A stretch of 64,000 nucleotides of DNA, taken from positions 1 to 64,000 of the forward strand of contig CANQBX010000013.1 of the NCBI GenBank assembly GCA_947589095.1, given 5' to 3'. The notes beneath the pieces are model-generated. The model worked only from the letters and a program-made list of their open reading frames with translations. It searched no databases and was not told the origin of the DNA. This document shows, piece by piece, positions 9,497 to 17,941 of this stretch. How positions within the stretch are numbered: the stretch's first letter is position 1; each line of letters opens with the position of its first letter. The translations under genes were made by a program, and so were the position numbers. Source of the stretch: an uncultured Lachnospiraceae bacterium (lineage in GTDB: Bacteria; Bacillota; Clostridia; Lachnospirales; Lachnospiraceae).

Positions 9497-11887
9497 ATGA
9501 ACGGACAAAATGAAATGAGGATCATATGTGATCCGTACAAAAAAAGTATTAGCTATCAGTGGTATCAATGGTATGATTCTTTAGGATATGGAGAATATGA
9601 GGAAATTGATCCGGCGACTTCTAAGTTCATCCGCGATAAACATTTTAAAACAATTATACAGGATTGCGCTTATGAAATTCTGGAGATCATTAATAATGAA
9701 TATAATGTGGGAAATGTTGGTCTGAAGCTTCATTTTGTCGGAACTACGGATGATTATGCAGATTTCGTATCCGTTGCAAAAACAAGCTTTCCTGATATTG
9801 AGTGTGTGAAGGAGCAGAATTGCTATTATAAAAGGGCAGCAGAAGTTTTGCCTGTAATCGAAAGGGAGTATGAATCGATTAAGAAAACATTAAATGAATA
9901 TACGGATAATACGGTTGGACAGTATATTGATAGATACGTGGATACGGTTAAACCAGTCGTACCTATATGTGTATTGGGACCATATAGTACGGGAAAATCG
10001 ACGTTTATTAATAGCTTGATCGGCGAAGAAATCCTTCCCAGCGGCGCTGTGCCGGTTACAGGAAGAGTATATAAAATAAGCAGCGGTGACGAGTATATAA
10101 TACGTTTTACTTTTGACGGTACAGAATGTGTACTTACTTTTGCAGAAAGCAAGTATATGGCAAGCGCTAACAGTGAAAAGGCGATTATAAAGGATCTACA
10201 GGAAATCGTAAAGGATATTGAAGATAACCAGAACGAACTGGTGCATATGAATAAGGCGATTAAAATTATAAATGAATATAATAAAGAATCGCACAAAATA
10301 GAGGATGTTATTGAGATCGAGCTGCCATTTAAAGCAACAAAATTAAGGTCGGATCTTTTTAATTTCGTCATTTATGACACGCCCGGTTCAAATTCAAACT
10401 CAAATGTGAACCATAAGGAAGTGCTGGAGAAATCTTTGGAAACGCAGACCAATGCTCTTCCCATTATTCTCGTTCGGGTAGATTCTATGGACTCCGACGA
10501 TACTAAAAAAGTAATTGATATGCTTGAAAGTATGGGAGGGGCATTAGATAAGACAAACGCGATTGTCGTTGCAAACCAATCTGATTCTATGGTTTCTTCG
10601 CAATTAGATGAAATAAAAGGAAAAAAGAATGATTTAATAATCACCAAGTGGAAACCAACGAAAATATTTTTTGTATCTTCTGTTATAGGACTTGCAAGTA
10701 AAAAGAATAATCCTGACGATGAGAACGAATGGATTGAAAAACAATTATGGGAAGTATATGATGACAAGAAAGATAAATTTTGTAATGATAGAAGGCAGCT
10801 TTATAAGCATAATATTATTGATGAAAGTAAAGCTTCCGATGAAGCAATATCAAAAGATGCAGGCAGCGCCGAGCATATGTACTGGAATAGCGGATTGAAA
10901 GCAGTGGAAGAAGATATAATCGAATATGCAAATAAGCATGCATTGTACAATAAGTGCCAGCTGGCTTCTAAGTATTTGCAGGAGGCTATCGACTGGTGTT
11001 CAGGCAACATCTTTAAAATACAGGATGAATATAAGAATGAATTGGAACAGGTCAAGGAACAATTTGGAGAAAAAGAAAAAAAACTTATTAATGAACTAGA
11101 AAAAAAGAAAGAACTGGTAAAGCAGTATAATTCATCTTTTATTGCTATGATGTCGGAACAGCTCAACGAAGCAGAGAAGGATTATGGAATGGTGGGCAGT
11201 GATATTAAAAGCACGCAATTATATAAAGATATCAAAGAACAGTGGGCAAAGATCAAAAAGGAGTCCAAAAAGCAGAAAGATTCGAATAAATGGGCAATCA
11301 GGGAGATTGAGGTGTATGTGAGGGGAAAACTCTATAACTTTCTGCAAGGCTATTATCAGAGAGTAACTCTAAAGATTACGGATTTTTGGAATGAAAAATC
11401 TCGATGCATGAAAGAAGAATGCAGAAAGGCCATATCCGGTAATGAAAAGTTGACTCCTGAGCAGAAAAATATTCTGGAAGGCCTTATTTTAGGAAAATCC
11501 AATATAAATCGAGATACAATGGTGCTTGATCTGAGACAAAAAGGTGTTATTCGAAAGAAGCTGTTCTCAAAGAAAGAAAAATTCAGTATAGAGTCCTGTT
11601 ATAATGCATTAAAAGATGCTTTCGAAAGCGAAATACGAAATAAGAATGTAAGCTGCCAGAATAGAAACGGAGAGTTATTCAAGAACTGGACAGATGGATT
11701 AATTGGTAATTTAAAGAGAGAATTATGTGCTTTTAATCCGGAACTGTCCCGAAATCGTGACAGAATCATTAAACTTGAAAATGAAATCAACGAAAAAGAG
11801 GATTGTTTAGAAAAATTAAGATCCAGCAAAGAAATGATAGATCAGCTGCTGGAGATGCAGGAGGTACCAGATGGACGAGCGCTATGA
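9497..11887 (+). CDS. Dynamin-like GTPase
   Basis: A 796-residue large GTPase. After a ~150-residue N-terminal region come G1 GPYSTGKST (161-169), a likely G2 Thr in PVTGR (188), G3 DTPG (294-297) and G4 NQSD (360-363), the motif set of bacterial dynamin-like proteins. The rest is largely helical, with Lys/Glu-rich coiled-coil stretches near 505-545 and 755-790. No membrane helix is obvious; membrane contact may come from a paddle or from the small anchored protein encoded next. Codon use is strongly A/T-ending, unlike the flanks. AGGAGGG lies at ideal distance before the ATG. It overlaps the next gene by 17 bases. Confidence 0.85.
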   Translation: MNGQNEMRIICDPYKKSISYQWYQWYDSLGYGEYEEIDPATSKFIRDKHFKTIIQDCAYEILEIINNEYNVGNVGLKLHFVGTTDDYADFVSVAKTSFPDIECVKEQNCYYKRAAEVLPVIEREYESIKKTLNEYTDNTVGQYIDRYVDTVKPVVPICVLGPYSTGKSTFINSLIGEEILPSGAVPVTGRVYKISSGDEYIIRFTFDGTECVLTFAESKYMASANSEKAIIKDLQEIVKDIEDNQNELVHMNKAIKIINEYNKESHKIEDVIEIELPFKATKLRSDLFNFVIYDTPGSNSNSNVNHKEVLEKSLETQTNALPIILVRVDSMDSDDTKKVIDMLESMGGALDKTNAIVVANQSDSMVSSQLDEIKGKKNDLIITKWKPTKIFFVSSVIGLASKKNNPDDENEWIEKQLWEVYDDKKDKFCNDRRQLYKHNIIDESKASDEAISKDAGSAEHMYWNSGLKAVEEDIIEYANKHALYNKCQLASKYLQEAIDWCSGNIFKIQDEYKNELEQVKEQFGEKEKKLINELEKKKELVKQYNSSFIAMMSEQLNEAEKDYGMVGSDIKSTQLYKDIKEQWAKIKKESKKQKDSNKWAIREIEVYVRGKLYNFLQGYYQRVTLKITDFWNEKSRCMKEECRKAISGNEKLTPEQKNILEGLILGKSNINRDTMVLDLRQKGVIRKKLFSKKEKFSIESCYNALKDAFESEIRNKNVSCQNRNGELFKNWTDGLIGNLKRELCAFNPELSRNRDRIIKLENEINEKEDCLEKLRSSKEMIDQLLEMQEVPDGRAL

Positions 11888-12218
11888 TGAGATGAACCAT
11901 TTGATCCGACTTATAATAGAGGAGCATATTTCTGCAGATGAGGTCAGAGAAAAAATAAAGGATATGTCGGCCAGATATGGAGACGATCTGTTCCCTGAAT
12001 TTATATTTTCTCCGCAGTCGCCTCCGTGGAATGAAGAGTACATGGAAAAGCTAAAACGCATGAATGTAGGAGGGGCCTGTTCGAAGGATTTTTTGTGCCA
12101 TATGGCAGAAGTCGGCTGCTATATAGAGAAGCAAAAGAATAGAAAAAAGCTTATTGTGTTATTTGGATTTATAGCTGCGATAATACTGTTAGTGATAATC
12201 ATGATCTGCATTTTGTGA
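11871..12218 (+). CDS. Small tail-anchored membrane protein
   Basis: A 115-residue protein with an acidic, helical N-terminal part (MDERYDEMNHLIRLIIEEH) and one hydrophobic segment at the C-terminus (residues about 93-115, KKLIVLFGFIAAIILLVII) with Lys/Arg before it, which predicts a cytoplasmic domain anchored by its tail. No known family recognised. It starts inside the end of the dynamin-like gene, with GGAGG upstream, and its stop overlaps the region before the HerA-like gene. By position it probably links the GTPase, the ATPase or both to the membrane (inference). Confidence 0.75.
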   Translation: MDERYDEMNHLIRLIIEEHISADEVREKIKDMSARYGDDLFPEFIFSPQSPPWNEEYMEKLKRMNVGGACSKDFLCHMAEVGCYIEKQKNRKKLIVLFGFIAAIILLVIIMICIL

Positions 12219-12232
12219 TGGAGGTGGATGAG

Positions 12233-15200
12233 ATGGCGGTTCTTACAAAGATAAGGGAACGGGCTGTAAACGGTTTGATGAAGGCAGGCGATAAAGGAGC
12301 TGATTTGGTTGCAAAGGCTTCGGGGTTAAGCTCTGCGCAGCTGAAAGATGTAGAAGCGAAAAGAGAGAAGTTTCTGTCTGAGCGTCCGGATACGGATCCA
12401 GAGGGTATCAGGCGGTTATTGGGGGCTTATGCTATAGAGGCATACGAAGCATATCTTCCGCAAATTGCGGAGCTTTATGATCCGATGAATATTGATGACA
12501 GCGATGAAGCCAGCTATTCGTTAAACCGAATACGCTATTTTGAGATTACGAAATGGGTGACAGATCCGAATGAAGATAACATAGATAAGCTGGTAAGCTT
12601 ATATCAGGTTGTCAGTGAAGAAGAATGCAACATTGCGTTGATCTATGTTCGTAAGGTGACAGGCTGTAAGGTCTATCTGGCGGTTGTAAACGAAAGAGTG
12701 CAGAATCAGCCGACAATTGTGAATGCATTGGAAGACAGACTGGTCGCTTCTTTGAAAGGCAATTTCCCTGGAGCGGAGATAAGAACCCGTTCAATGCCCG
12801 ACGCTAAAAAGTACGCTCATTTTGGGGTAGGAGTTATACCGGAATTAGAAAATCTGAGAAATGTTTCTGTCGCGGCGGTTTCTAATATTGCCTCGGAAAA
12901 GTCGGATGATTTTGTCAGTCAGTGTATGGAGAAGCTTCTGGACGGAATTAATCCGGAGCAGGAAGGGGACGAGTACATTATCGTTTTGCTGGCGACGCCT
13001 GTACGTGAACAATTGGAACGCAGGAACGAATTATCAGAATTATATTCGAAATTGGCTCCTTATAGTTCCTGGCAGACCAATTTCACGTTTTCGGAAACGC
13101 ATTCCCAGGGATCGTCGGCTACGTTTGGCGCCAGTCTTGGAGCTTCCGCGGGAGCACAGTTTGGACGGCAGCAGTCGGAAGGAAATTCATCTTCGACAAG
13201 TGCCGGAGAGTCCCATGGATCGACGCATTCGGATTCCCAAAGTAAGACGACTACGGATACAAGCTCCAGCAGTGTAACGGGTGGCGCTTCGGTTGGCATA
13301 CCAGGGGGGCCTGGGGCACATGTTGACGCTACTGCGGGAACAAGCCACGCAGAAGGCACGACGAAAGGCACAACTGAAACTAAGTCGACAGGAAAAACAT
13401 TAACGAATACTGTGACGAAAATGGCCCAGACGGGTCAAAGCGCAGGTGCTAGCTGTGGCGTGAATTTTGGCGTGCAGTTTTCCAGAGCTTCCAATGTTTC
13501 TGTAACGCTGGGCAAGAATGAAGGAATTACGCAGAGTTATGTTAATCATGGAATCAAATATACGCTGGATCTGATCGAGAAGCAGATAAAGCGGCTGGAA
13601 GAGAGTTCGGCGTTGGGAATGTGGGATTTTTCTGCATATTTCCTGTCAGAGAATGCAGTGATTGCAAACAACGCGGCGCACATGTATCTGGCTCTGACAC
13701 AAGGGGAGGAATCCTATATCTCCCAGGCAGCCGTGAACCTGTGGACGCCTGAGGGACATGATCCGAGCGGTAACGATGCAGCCGGCAGAATTCTTAAATT
13801 TATAAGAAGACTTCAGCATCCGGAATTTGAAATGAAAGATCTGCCGGATGAAGAATGGCTGATGTACCCGGCTCACGTGAATACAACCGTCAGCTTAACG
13901 GGCAGAGAGTTAGCGCATTCTCTGAATTTTCCGAAGAAATCCGTGAGCGGACTTCCGGTATTGGAGAGCGTCAGTTTTGGACGGGAAGTACAGAGATTTG
14001 CGGAGATGTCTGAAGAGGATCGGCAGCGCAGAATTGAAATTGGGAAAATATACCATATGCGGCGGGAGGAAAGAACGCCGGTCGAATTGGATATTGACAG
14101 TCTTGCTTCTCATGTTTTTGTAACGGGTTCCACCGGGGCGGGAAAGTCAAATGCAATCTATCAGATGCTGGATCATTTGAATAAATGCGGCGTGAAGTTT
14201 CTTGTAGTTGAACCTGCGAAGGGCGAGTATAAAAAGGTGTTTGGAAAAAGATGCAGGGTATATGGAACGAATCGCGAAAAAGCGGAATTGCTGCGTATGA
14301 ATCCCTTTTCTTTCCCTGAGGATATCCATGTCCTGGAACATATAGACCGCCTGGTGGAAATATTAAACGCATGCTGGCCTATGTACGCAGCGATGCCTGC
14401 GATATTGAAAGATGCGATTGAAAAATGCTACGAGAAGGTCGGCTGGAATCTGACGTATTCCATATGCGAACCGCTCGTATTTCCAACGTTCTATGATCTT
14501 CAGGAAATATTGCCGGAGGTGCTTGAAACGTCCTATTATTCCGGCGACACAAAGAGTGATTATTCCGGTGCGCTTGTGACCAGGGTACATTCTCTGACAA
14601 ATGGTATTAACGGGCAGATCCTTTGCTGCGGGAAAGAGTTGAGTGCCGGGCAATTATTTGAAGACAATGTTATTGTGGATCTGAGCAGGATAGGATCCAA
14701 TGAAACCAGGTCGCTTCTTATGGGCATCGTGGTAATGAAGTTGCAGGAATATCGCCTGCATTTGGATTCAATGAATGAAAAGCTTCTTCATGTGACTGTG
14801 CTGGAGGAAGCGCATAATCTGCTGAGAAAGACATCGACTGGACAGGCACAGGAGAGCGCCAATCTGCAAGGAAAGTCTGTGGAGATGATAACCAATTCCA
14901 TTGCAGAGATGAGAACGTATGGGGAAGGCTTCATAATTGCGGATCAGGCTCCGGAACTGTTAGACGATGCAGTGATCCGTAATACAAATACAAAGGTTGT
15001 GCTTAGACTTCCTGGGGAGGCGGATCGGAAAACAGTTGGTTTATCTATGGCACTTAATGAGGATCAGATTCAGGAATTGGCGAGACTGCCGCGAGGCGTA
15101 GCGGCAATCTATCAGAATGATTGGGTTGAAAGTACGCTCTGCCATTTTGAAAAATACGATCAATGTGAGCCTTATACATATGTTCCGCTGAAAGAGCCGA

Positions 15201-15619
15201 ACCTCATAGGGCATTTTCTGAAAAAGGTATTTGGCGTCAGCGACGATTATGAGATCAGCACAGAGGATGCGGATGCGATCCGGGAATGGATTGATCATTT
15301 AAGAGATATGCCTGCAACCATGCGATATCTTCTTGCAGTCCTGGATGGATCGAGTCTGACGCAGGAAGCCAGAAACCAGATTGCGTATAATGTATTTGAC
15401 GGAAAGAGGATCGCTAAAATCCTGGAAGATGAAGCAGAGTCTGGAGAAGGAGTTAAAAAGATGGAACGGATGATTGCGGCGTGTGTTGGTTCCTGTGATG
15501 CAGATCTTCTAGTGGTGATCCGAACTACGCTGCTTCATGTGATTCTGAGTCAAAATCATGTGGAGGCGCTTCGTCAGAGATATCTGCCGTTTGAGAAAGG
15601 GGAGAGACCTGTAAGATGA
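12233..15619 (+). CDS. HerA/DUF87-type ATPase with Gly/Ser/Thr-rich central region
   Basis: A 1128-residue protein. Residues 1-290 are an uncharacterised mixed alpha/beta region. About 290-405 is of low complexity (repeated Gly, Ser, Thr, Ala, with His), and a helical stretch follows. The HerA/FtsK-like motor begins near 600: Walker A GSTGAGKS at 632-639, Walker B LLHVTVLEEAH near 851-861, then IADQAP and RLPGEADRKT sensor-like motifs. HerA-type motors pump DNA or, in conjugation- and secretion-related members, work on protein substrates. GGAGG at 12220-12224 is eight bases from the ATG at 12233; an ATG at 12218 is less well placed. The stop overlaps the toxin start (ATGA). No endonuclease or NurA partner is nearby. 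Confidence 0.82.
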   Translation: MAVLTKIRERAVNGLMKAGDKGADLVAKASGLSSAQLKDVEAKREKFLSERPDTDPEGIRRLLGAYAIEAYEAYLPQIAELYDPMNIDDSDEASYSLNRIRYFEITKWVTDPNEDNIDKLVSLYQVVSEEECNIALIYVRKVTGCKVYLAVVNERVQNQPTIVNALEDRLVASLKGNFPGAEIRTRSMPDAKKYAHFGVGVIPELENLRNVSVAAVSNIASEKSDDFVSQCMEKLLDGINPEQEGDEYIIVLLATPVREQLERRNELSELYSKLAPYSSWQTNFTFSETHSQGSSATFGASLGASAGAQFGRQQSEGNSSSTSAGESHGSTHSDSQSKTTTDTSSSSVTGGASVGIPGGPGAHVDATAGTSHAEGTTKGTTETKSTGKTLTNTVTKMAQTGQSAGASCGVNFGVQFSRASNVSVTLGKNEGITQSYVNHGIKYTLDLIEKQIKRLEESSALGMWDFSAYFLSENAVIANNAAHMYLALTQGEESYISQAAVNLWTPEGHDPSGNDAAGRILKFIRRLQHPEFEMKDLPDEEWLMYPAHVNTTVSLTGRELAHSLNFPKKSVSGLPVLESVSFGREVQRFAEMSEEDRQRRIEIGKIYHMRREERTPVELDIDSLASHVFVTGSTGAGKSNAIYQMLDHLNKCGVKFLVVEPAKGEYKKVFGKRCRVYGTNREKAELLRMNPFSFPEDIHVLEHIDRLVEILNACWPMYAAMPAILKDAIEKCYEKVGWNLTYSICEPLVFPTFYDLQEILPEVLETSYYSGDTKSDYSGALVTRVHSLTNGINGQILCCGKELSAGQLFEDNVIVDLSRIGSNETRSLLMGIVVMKLQEYRLHLDSMNEKLLHVTVLEEAHNLLRKTSTGQAQESANLQGKSVEMITNSIAEMRTYGEGFIIADQAPELLDDAVIRNTNTKVVLRLPGEADRKTVGLSMALNEDQIQELARLPRGVAAIYQNDWVESTLCHFEKYDQCEPYTYVPLKEPNLIGHFLKKVFGVSDDYEISTEDADAIREWIDHLRDMPATMRYLLAVLDGSSLTQEARNQIAYNVFDGKRIAKILEDEAESGEGVKKMERMIAACVGSCDADLLVVIRTTLLHVILSQNHVEALRQRYLPFEKGERPVR

Positions 15620-16281
15620 TAGAGAAAACAGATGTGCTTAGCGAGCGGACAGGAAAGATATCGGAAGTCCCTGAGAACAGGATAGAGAGAGAAACGGATG
15701 AACTGCCTGCCAGGATTGGAGAAGAGAGAGAAGCGGATGGACTTCCTGATCGAATTGGAGAATCGTGGACGGATGAAAACCGTATTATGGATGGAACCGC
15801 GGAAAATGAAAATAGGGAGATGGCAAATTGCCCGCGTGAAGGTCACGGCGGGCACTGGGAAGGCGAACGCGGAAATTCCATGTGGTATCCGGACAGGGAT
15901 GAGATACCGAGAAACCCCATAACGAATCCCGAAGGAAAAACCTGGGGAGAAATTCTGGATAAGTACGGCATAGACGGGATTCCGTTTGTGAATGGAGAGC
16001 CGGATTTCAGCGCCATATCCAAGGGAACGGTAGAGATCGACAATTTTACAGATCAGCGAAATGGTAAAGGCGGTAATTTTGACCAGGCATATGAAAAGCT
16101 TGCGGAACAGAGAGGATGTACGAAAGAGGAAGTGAAAGCCTGGATGGCGGAGAACAAATATACATGGCATGAGCGTTCGGACTGCAAGACCATGGATAAG
16201 GTGCCTACCGAAATTCACGGGAATATCAGTCATTCCGGCGGCATATCGGAAATGAAGAAGACAAGCGATCAAACAAATTGA
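15616..16281 (+). CDS. HNH/endonuclease VII-fold nuclease toxin
   Basis: A 221-residue protein. The first ~85 residues are Arg/Glu-rich with a loose repeat (ELPARIGEEREADGLPDRIGE). Residues ~86-165 hold the conserved pre-toxin stretch WYPDRDEIPRNP ... GKTWGEILDKYGIDGIPF. The C-terminus is the nuclease: YTWHE (Trp184, His185, Glu186), KTMDKVPTEIH (His201) and SHSGG (His206). This is the WHH/GH-E-like class of HNH toxins known from polymorphic toxin systems, which cut DNA or RNA. No signal peptide or standard secretion domain is present. Its ATG overlaps the HerA-like stop (ATGA), so the two are translationally coupled. Confidence 0.8.
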   Translation: MIEKTDVLSERTGKISEVPENRIERETDELPARIGEEREADGLPDRIGESWTDENRIMDGTAENENREMANCPREGHGGHWEGERGNSMWYPDRDEIPRNPITNPEGKTWGEILDKYGIDGIPFVNGEPDFSAISKGTVEIDNFTDQRNGKGGNFDQAYEKLAEQRGCTKEEVKAWMAENKYTWHERSDCKTMDKVPTEIHGNISHSGGISEMKKTSDQTN

Positions 16282-16297
16282 AAAAAGGAGCATAGAG

Positions 16298-16729
16298 ATG
16301 AAGGATCAGATTTTCGGTGAAATGACGTTTTCCATGGGTTGGAGAAAAACAGAATCTCTTGTGTTATTTTCCAAAGTGCAGGAAGTCGCGGTTGTAGTGT
16401 CTGCGTATGAAAATGAAACGCCAAATGACGCGCAGAAGCATGCCTATACGGAATTTAAAGAGCATATGGATGTGATTTCGGAAAAAGCTGCGAAGAAGAT
16501 CGAAGAATATATGCGTAAAATCAGCGAAGATATTTGTCTGAATACAGGACGAAACGCTTTGCCGGAAGACGTCTTTGAATTGCTGCGTCTGAAGAATATT
16601 ATGTTTTTTGAAAGCGGGCATTATGCGTTTATCTTTGAGGCTGCCTGGGATGATCACGGGCTGGCGGCGCTTGTTACGCCTGACAGTATCACCGTGGGAC
16701 CGGAAGATATACTGGTATATGAAGAATAA
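16298..16729 (+). CDS. Probable immunity protein for the adjacent nuclease toxin
   Basis: A 143-residue acidic, soluble protein (MKDQIFGEMTFSMGW ...) that begins 16 bases after the toxin stop behind an AAAAAGGAG site. It resembles the small DUF-type immunity proteins commonly found beside HNH toxins in Firmicutes, but I cannot name the family with certainty. Position, size and acidity support immunity. It is the last gene of the island and a strong terminator follows. Confidence 0.6.
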   Translation: MKDQIFGEMTFSMGWRKTESLVLFSKVQEVAVVVSAYENETPNDAQKHAYTEFKEHMDVISEKAAKKIEEYMRKISEDICLNTGRNALPEDVFELLRLKNIMFFESGHYAFIFEAAWDDHGLAALVTPDSITVGPEDILVYEE

Positions 16730-16775
16730 TTCGGAAAGCATTTCGCGATAGCATGAGTCAATATGTATTTTAGCA

Positions 16776-16840
16776 AAAAGGACTCTTTCCCGGTAAGAAT
16801 TATGATTTGTGAATCTTATCGGGAAGGAGTCCTTTTCGTT
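16776..16840 (+). terminator. Strong terminator closing the accessory island
   Basis: AAAAGGACTC ... GGAGTCCTTTT forms the base of a long stem that continues through CCCGGTAAGA and TCTTATCGGG, followed by T-rich sequence. It can work in both directions. Confidence 0.85.
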
Positions 16841-16859
16841 TAGATATATATTTCTCTGA

Positions 16860-17090
16860 TCAATCATTCAGCCCTGCGCCTGCCAGAAACGCATCCAGGC
16901 TTTCGGCCCGCCGGGCGATTTTGAGCCAGGTTTTAAGCGTATCCGGGTCGCGTTCTGCCATGATTTTCCTGCGCCGGACATTCGGGAGGCGGCAGACATC
17001 GGAGAGAAGATCGCAGATGGCTTCGGCCAGACCGGCAGACAGACCGGATTGCTCGCCGTCCGTAAAACCTTCTTTATTCCGCTTGACATC
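16860..17090 (-). pseudogene. C-terminal remnant of an Rpn/PD-(D/E)XK transposase-like protein
   Basis: The minus frame ends with GLSAGLAEAICDLLSD ... RRKIMAERDPDTLKTWLK ... ARRAESLDAFL, the usual C-terminal tail of Rpn-type (recombination-promoting nuclease) proteins, including the Gly/Leu/Ala-Glu run before it. The nuclease domain and start are missing: the frame continues upstream only as sequence that looks like the antisense of another fragment. It is therefore a broken relic next to the island. Confidence 0.5.
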
Positions 17091-17234
17091 ATGAGGGAAA
17101 TCCTTCAAAATAAAGGTATTAGAAGCAAACGGGACGCGCAACTGGCCCAGTATAGACAGATACTTGAGGAGAAGGAGCGCCAGCTTCAGAAACTGCGGTC
17201 TCAATCCGGACAGGAAAAGCCGAAATCGGAATAA
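17091..17234 (+). pseudogene. Coiled-coil gene fragment
   Basis: The plus frame MREILQNKGIRSKRDAQ ... YRQILEEKERQLQKL ... GQEKPKSE reads as the charged coiled-coil end of a protein and stops at 17232-17234. Its upstream part runs into the antisense of the Rpn relic and there is no good ribosome binding site. It could be a displaced 3' end or a very small gene. Origin unknown. Confidence 0.3.
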
Positions 17235-17246
17235 TGCGGAATCTGA

Positions 17247-17275
17247 TTGCAAAATCGGCCTGCTTGTTATATACT
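17247..17275 (+). promoter_or_regulatory. Promoter for the SEC-C gene
   Basis: TTGCAA, 17-base spacer, TATACT, about 40 bases before the start codon. Confidence 0.65.
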
Positions 17276-17316
17276 AGGTATGGCTCATGAAATATACAAA
17301 GAAGGAAGGAATTGAC

Positions 17317-17826
17317 ATGGCATTACTGGAAACATGGCGGAATATGGCATACGGCAATGAGCTGGACGAGAAGCGCAGGGAGCAGATGTGGTCCGGCTAT
17401 TTTGCGATCGAGAAGGGTATTTATGAGCAGATTCTGGCGGAGCCTGAGAAGGCGGTCACCGGCACAGTGAAGGAGCTGGCGGAGAAGTATAATACGGAGA
17501 TCCTGATCATGACCGGCTTCCTGGATGGGATCAATGAGAGCCTGAAGGGCTATGAGAATCCGATCGAGACCATGGATGAAGACACCGAGGTGAAGATCGA
17601 GATCGACCCGGAGAAGCTCTATTATAATATGGTGGCGGCTAAGGCGAACTGGCTTTATGAGCTGCCGGCCTGGGATAATATCTTAAGCGAGGAGCGGCGT
17701 AAAGAGCTGTATCGGGAGCAGAAGGCTTCCGGAACGGTCCGCAAGGCGAAGAAGATATTCCCCAACGACCCGTGCCCGTGCGGCAGCGGCAAGAAGTATA
17801 AGAAGTGCTGCGGCAGGAATCAGTAG
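17317..17826 (+). CDS. SEC-C metal-binding motif protein
   Basis: A 169-residue protein whose C-terminus is a SEC-C zinc-binding motif ([19 protein letters not shown]), as in SecA and many small Firmicutes proteins. The first ~140 residues are helical and match the unnamed N-terminal part seen with this motif in Clostridia. Role unknown; SEC-C motifs contact ribosomes, SecB or nucleic acid in studied cases. The ATG at 17317 follows AAGGAAGGA; an upstream ATG at 17287 has no site. It has its own promoter. Confidence 0.85.
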   Translation: MALLETWRNMAYGNELDEKRREQMWSGYFAIEKGIYEQILAEPEKAVTGTVKELAEKYNTEILIMTGFLDGINESLKGYENPIETMDEDTEVKIEIDPEKLYYNMVAAKANWLYELPAWDNILSEERRKELYREQKASGTVRKAKKIFPNDPCPCGSGKKYKKCCGRNQ

Positions 17827-17898
17827 AAGCGACGAGTGAGGGCAGAGACATCCGGAGGGTGGTTCTGCCCTTTGTATCGCGCATGTATGGAAAGGTCT

Positions 17899-17920
17899 GC
17901 CGGAAAACAGATTTTCCGGC
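17899..17920. other. Perfect 9-bp hairpin before a methyltransferase gene
   Basis: GCCGGAAAA and TTTTCCGGC flank a CAGA loop. It lies 20 bases before the next start codon, with no T-run, and could influence translation or mark a transcript end. Confidence 0.35.
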
Positions 17921-17941
17921 ATGGCGAAGGGAAGAAACGGA

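Noticed and set aside
8505..16729. BREX, DISARM or conjugative element
   Set aside because: WYL and HerA-type proteins occur in such systems, but no methyltransferase, PglZ, phospholipase, relaxase, VirB-type channel or integrase is present.
16860..17252. Intact 130-residue minus-strand protein
   Set aside because: Only the C-terminal ~75 residues look like a real family (Rpn tail); the N-terminal part is antisense-like, so it is called a remnant.
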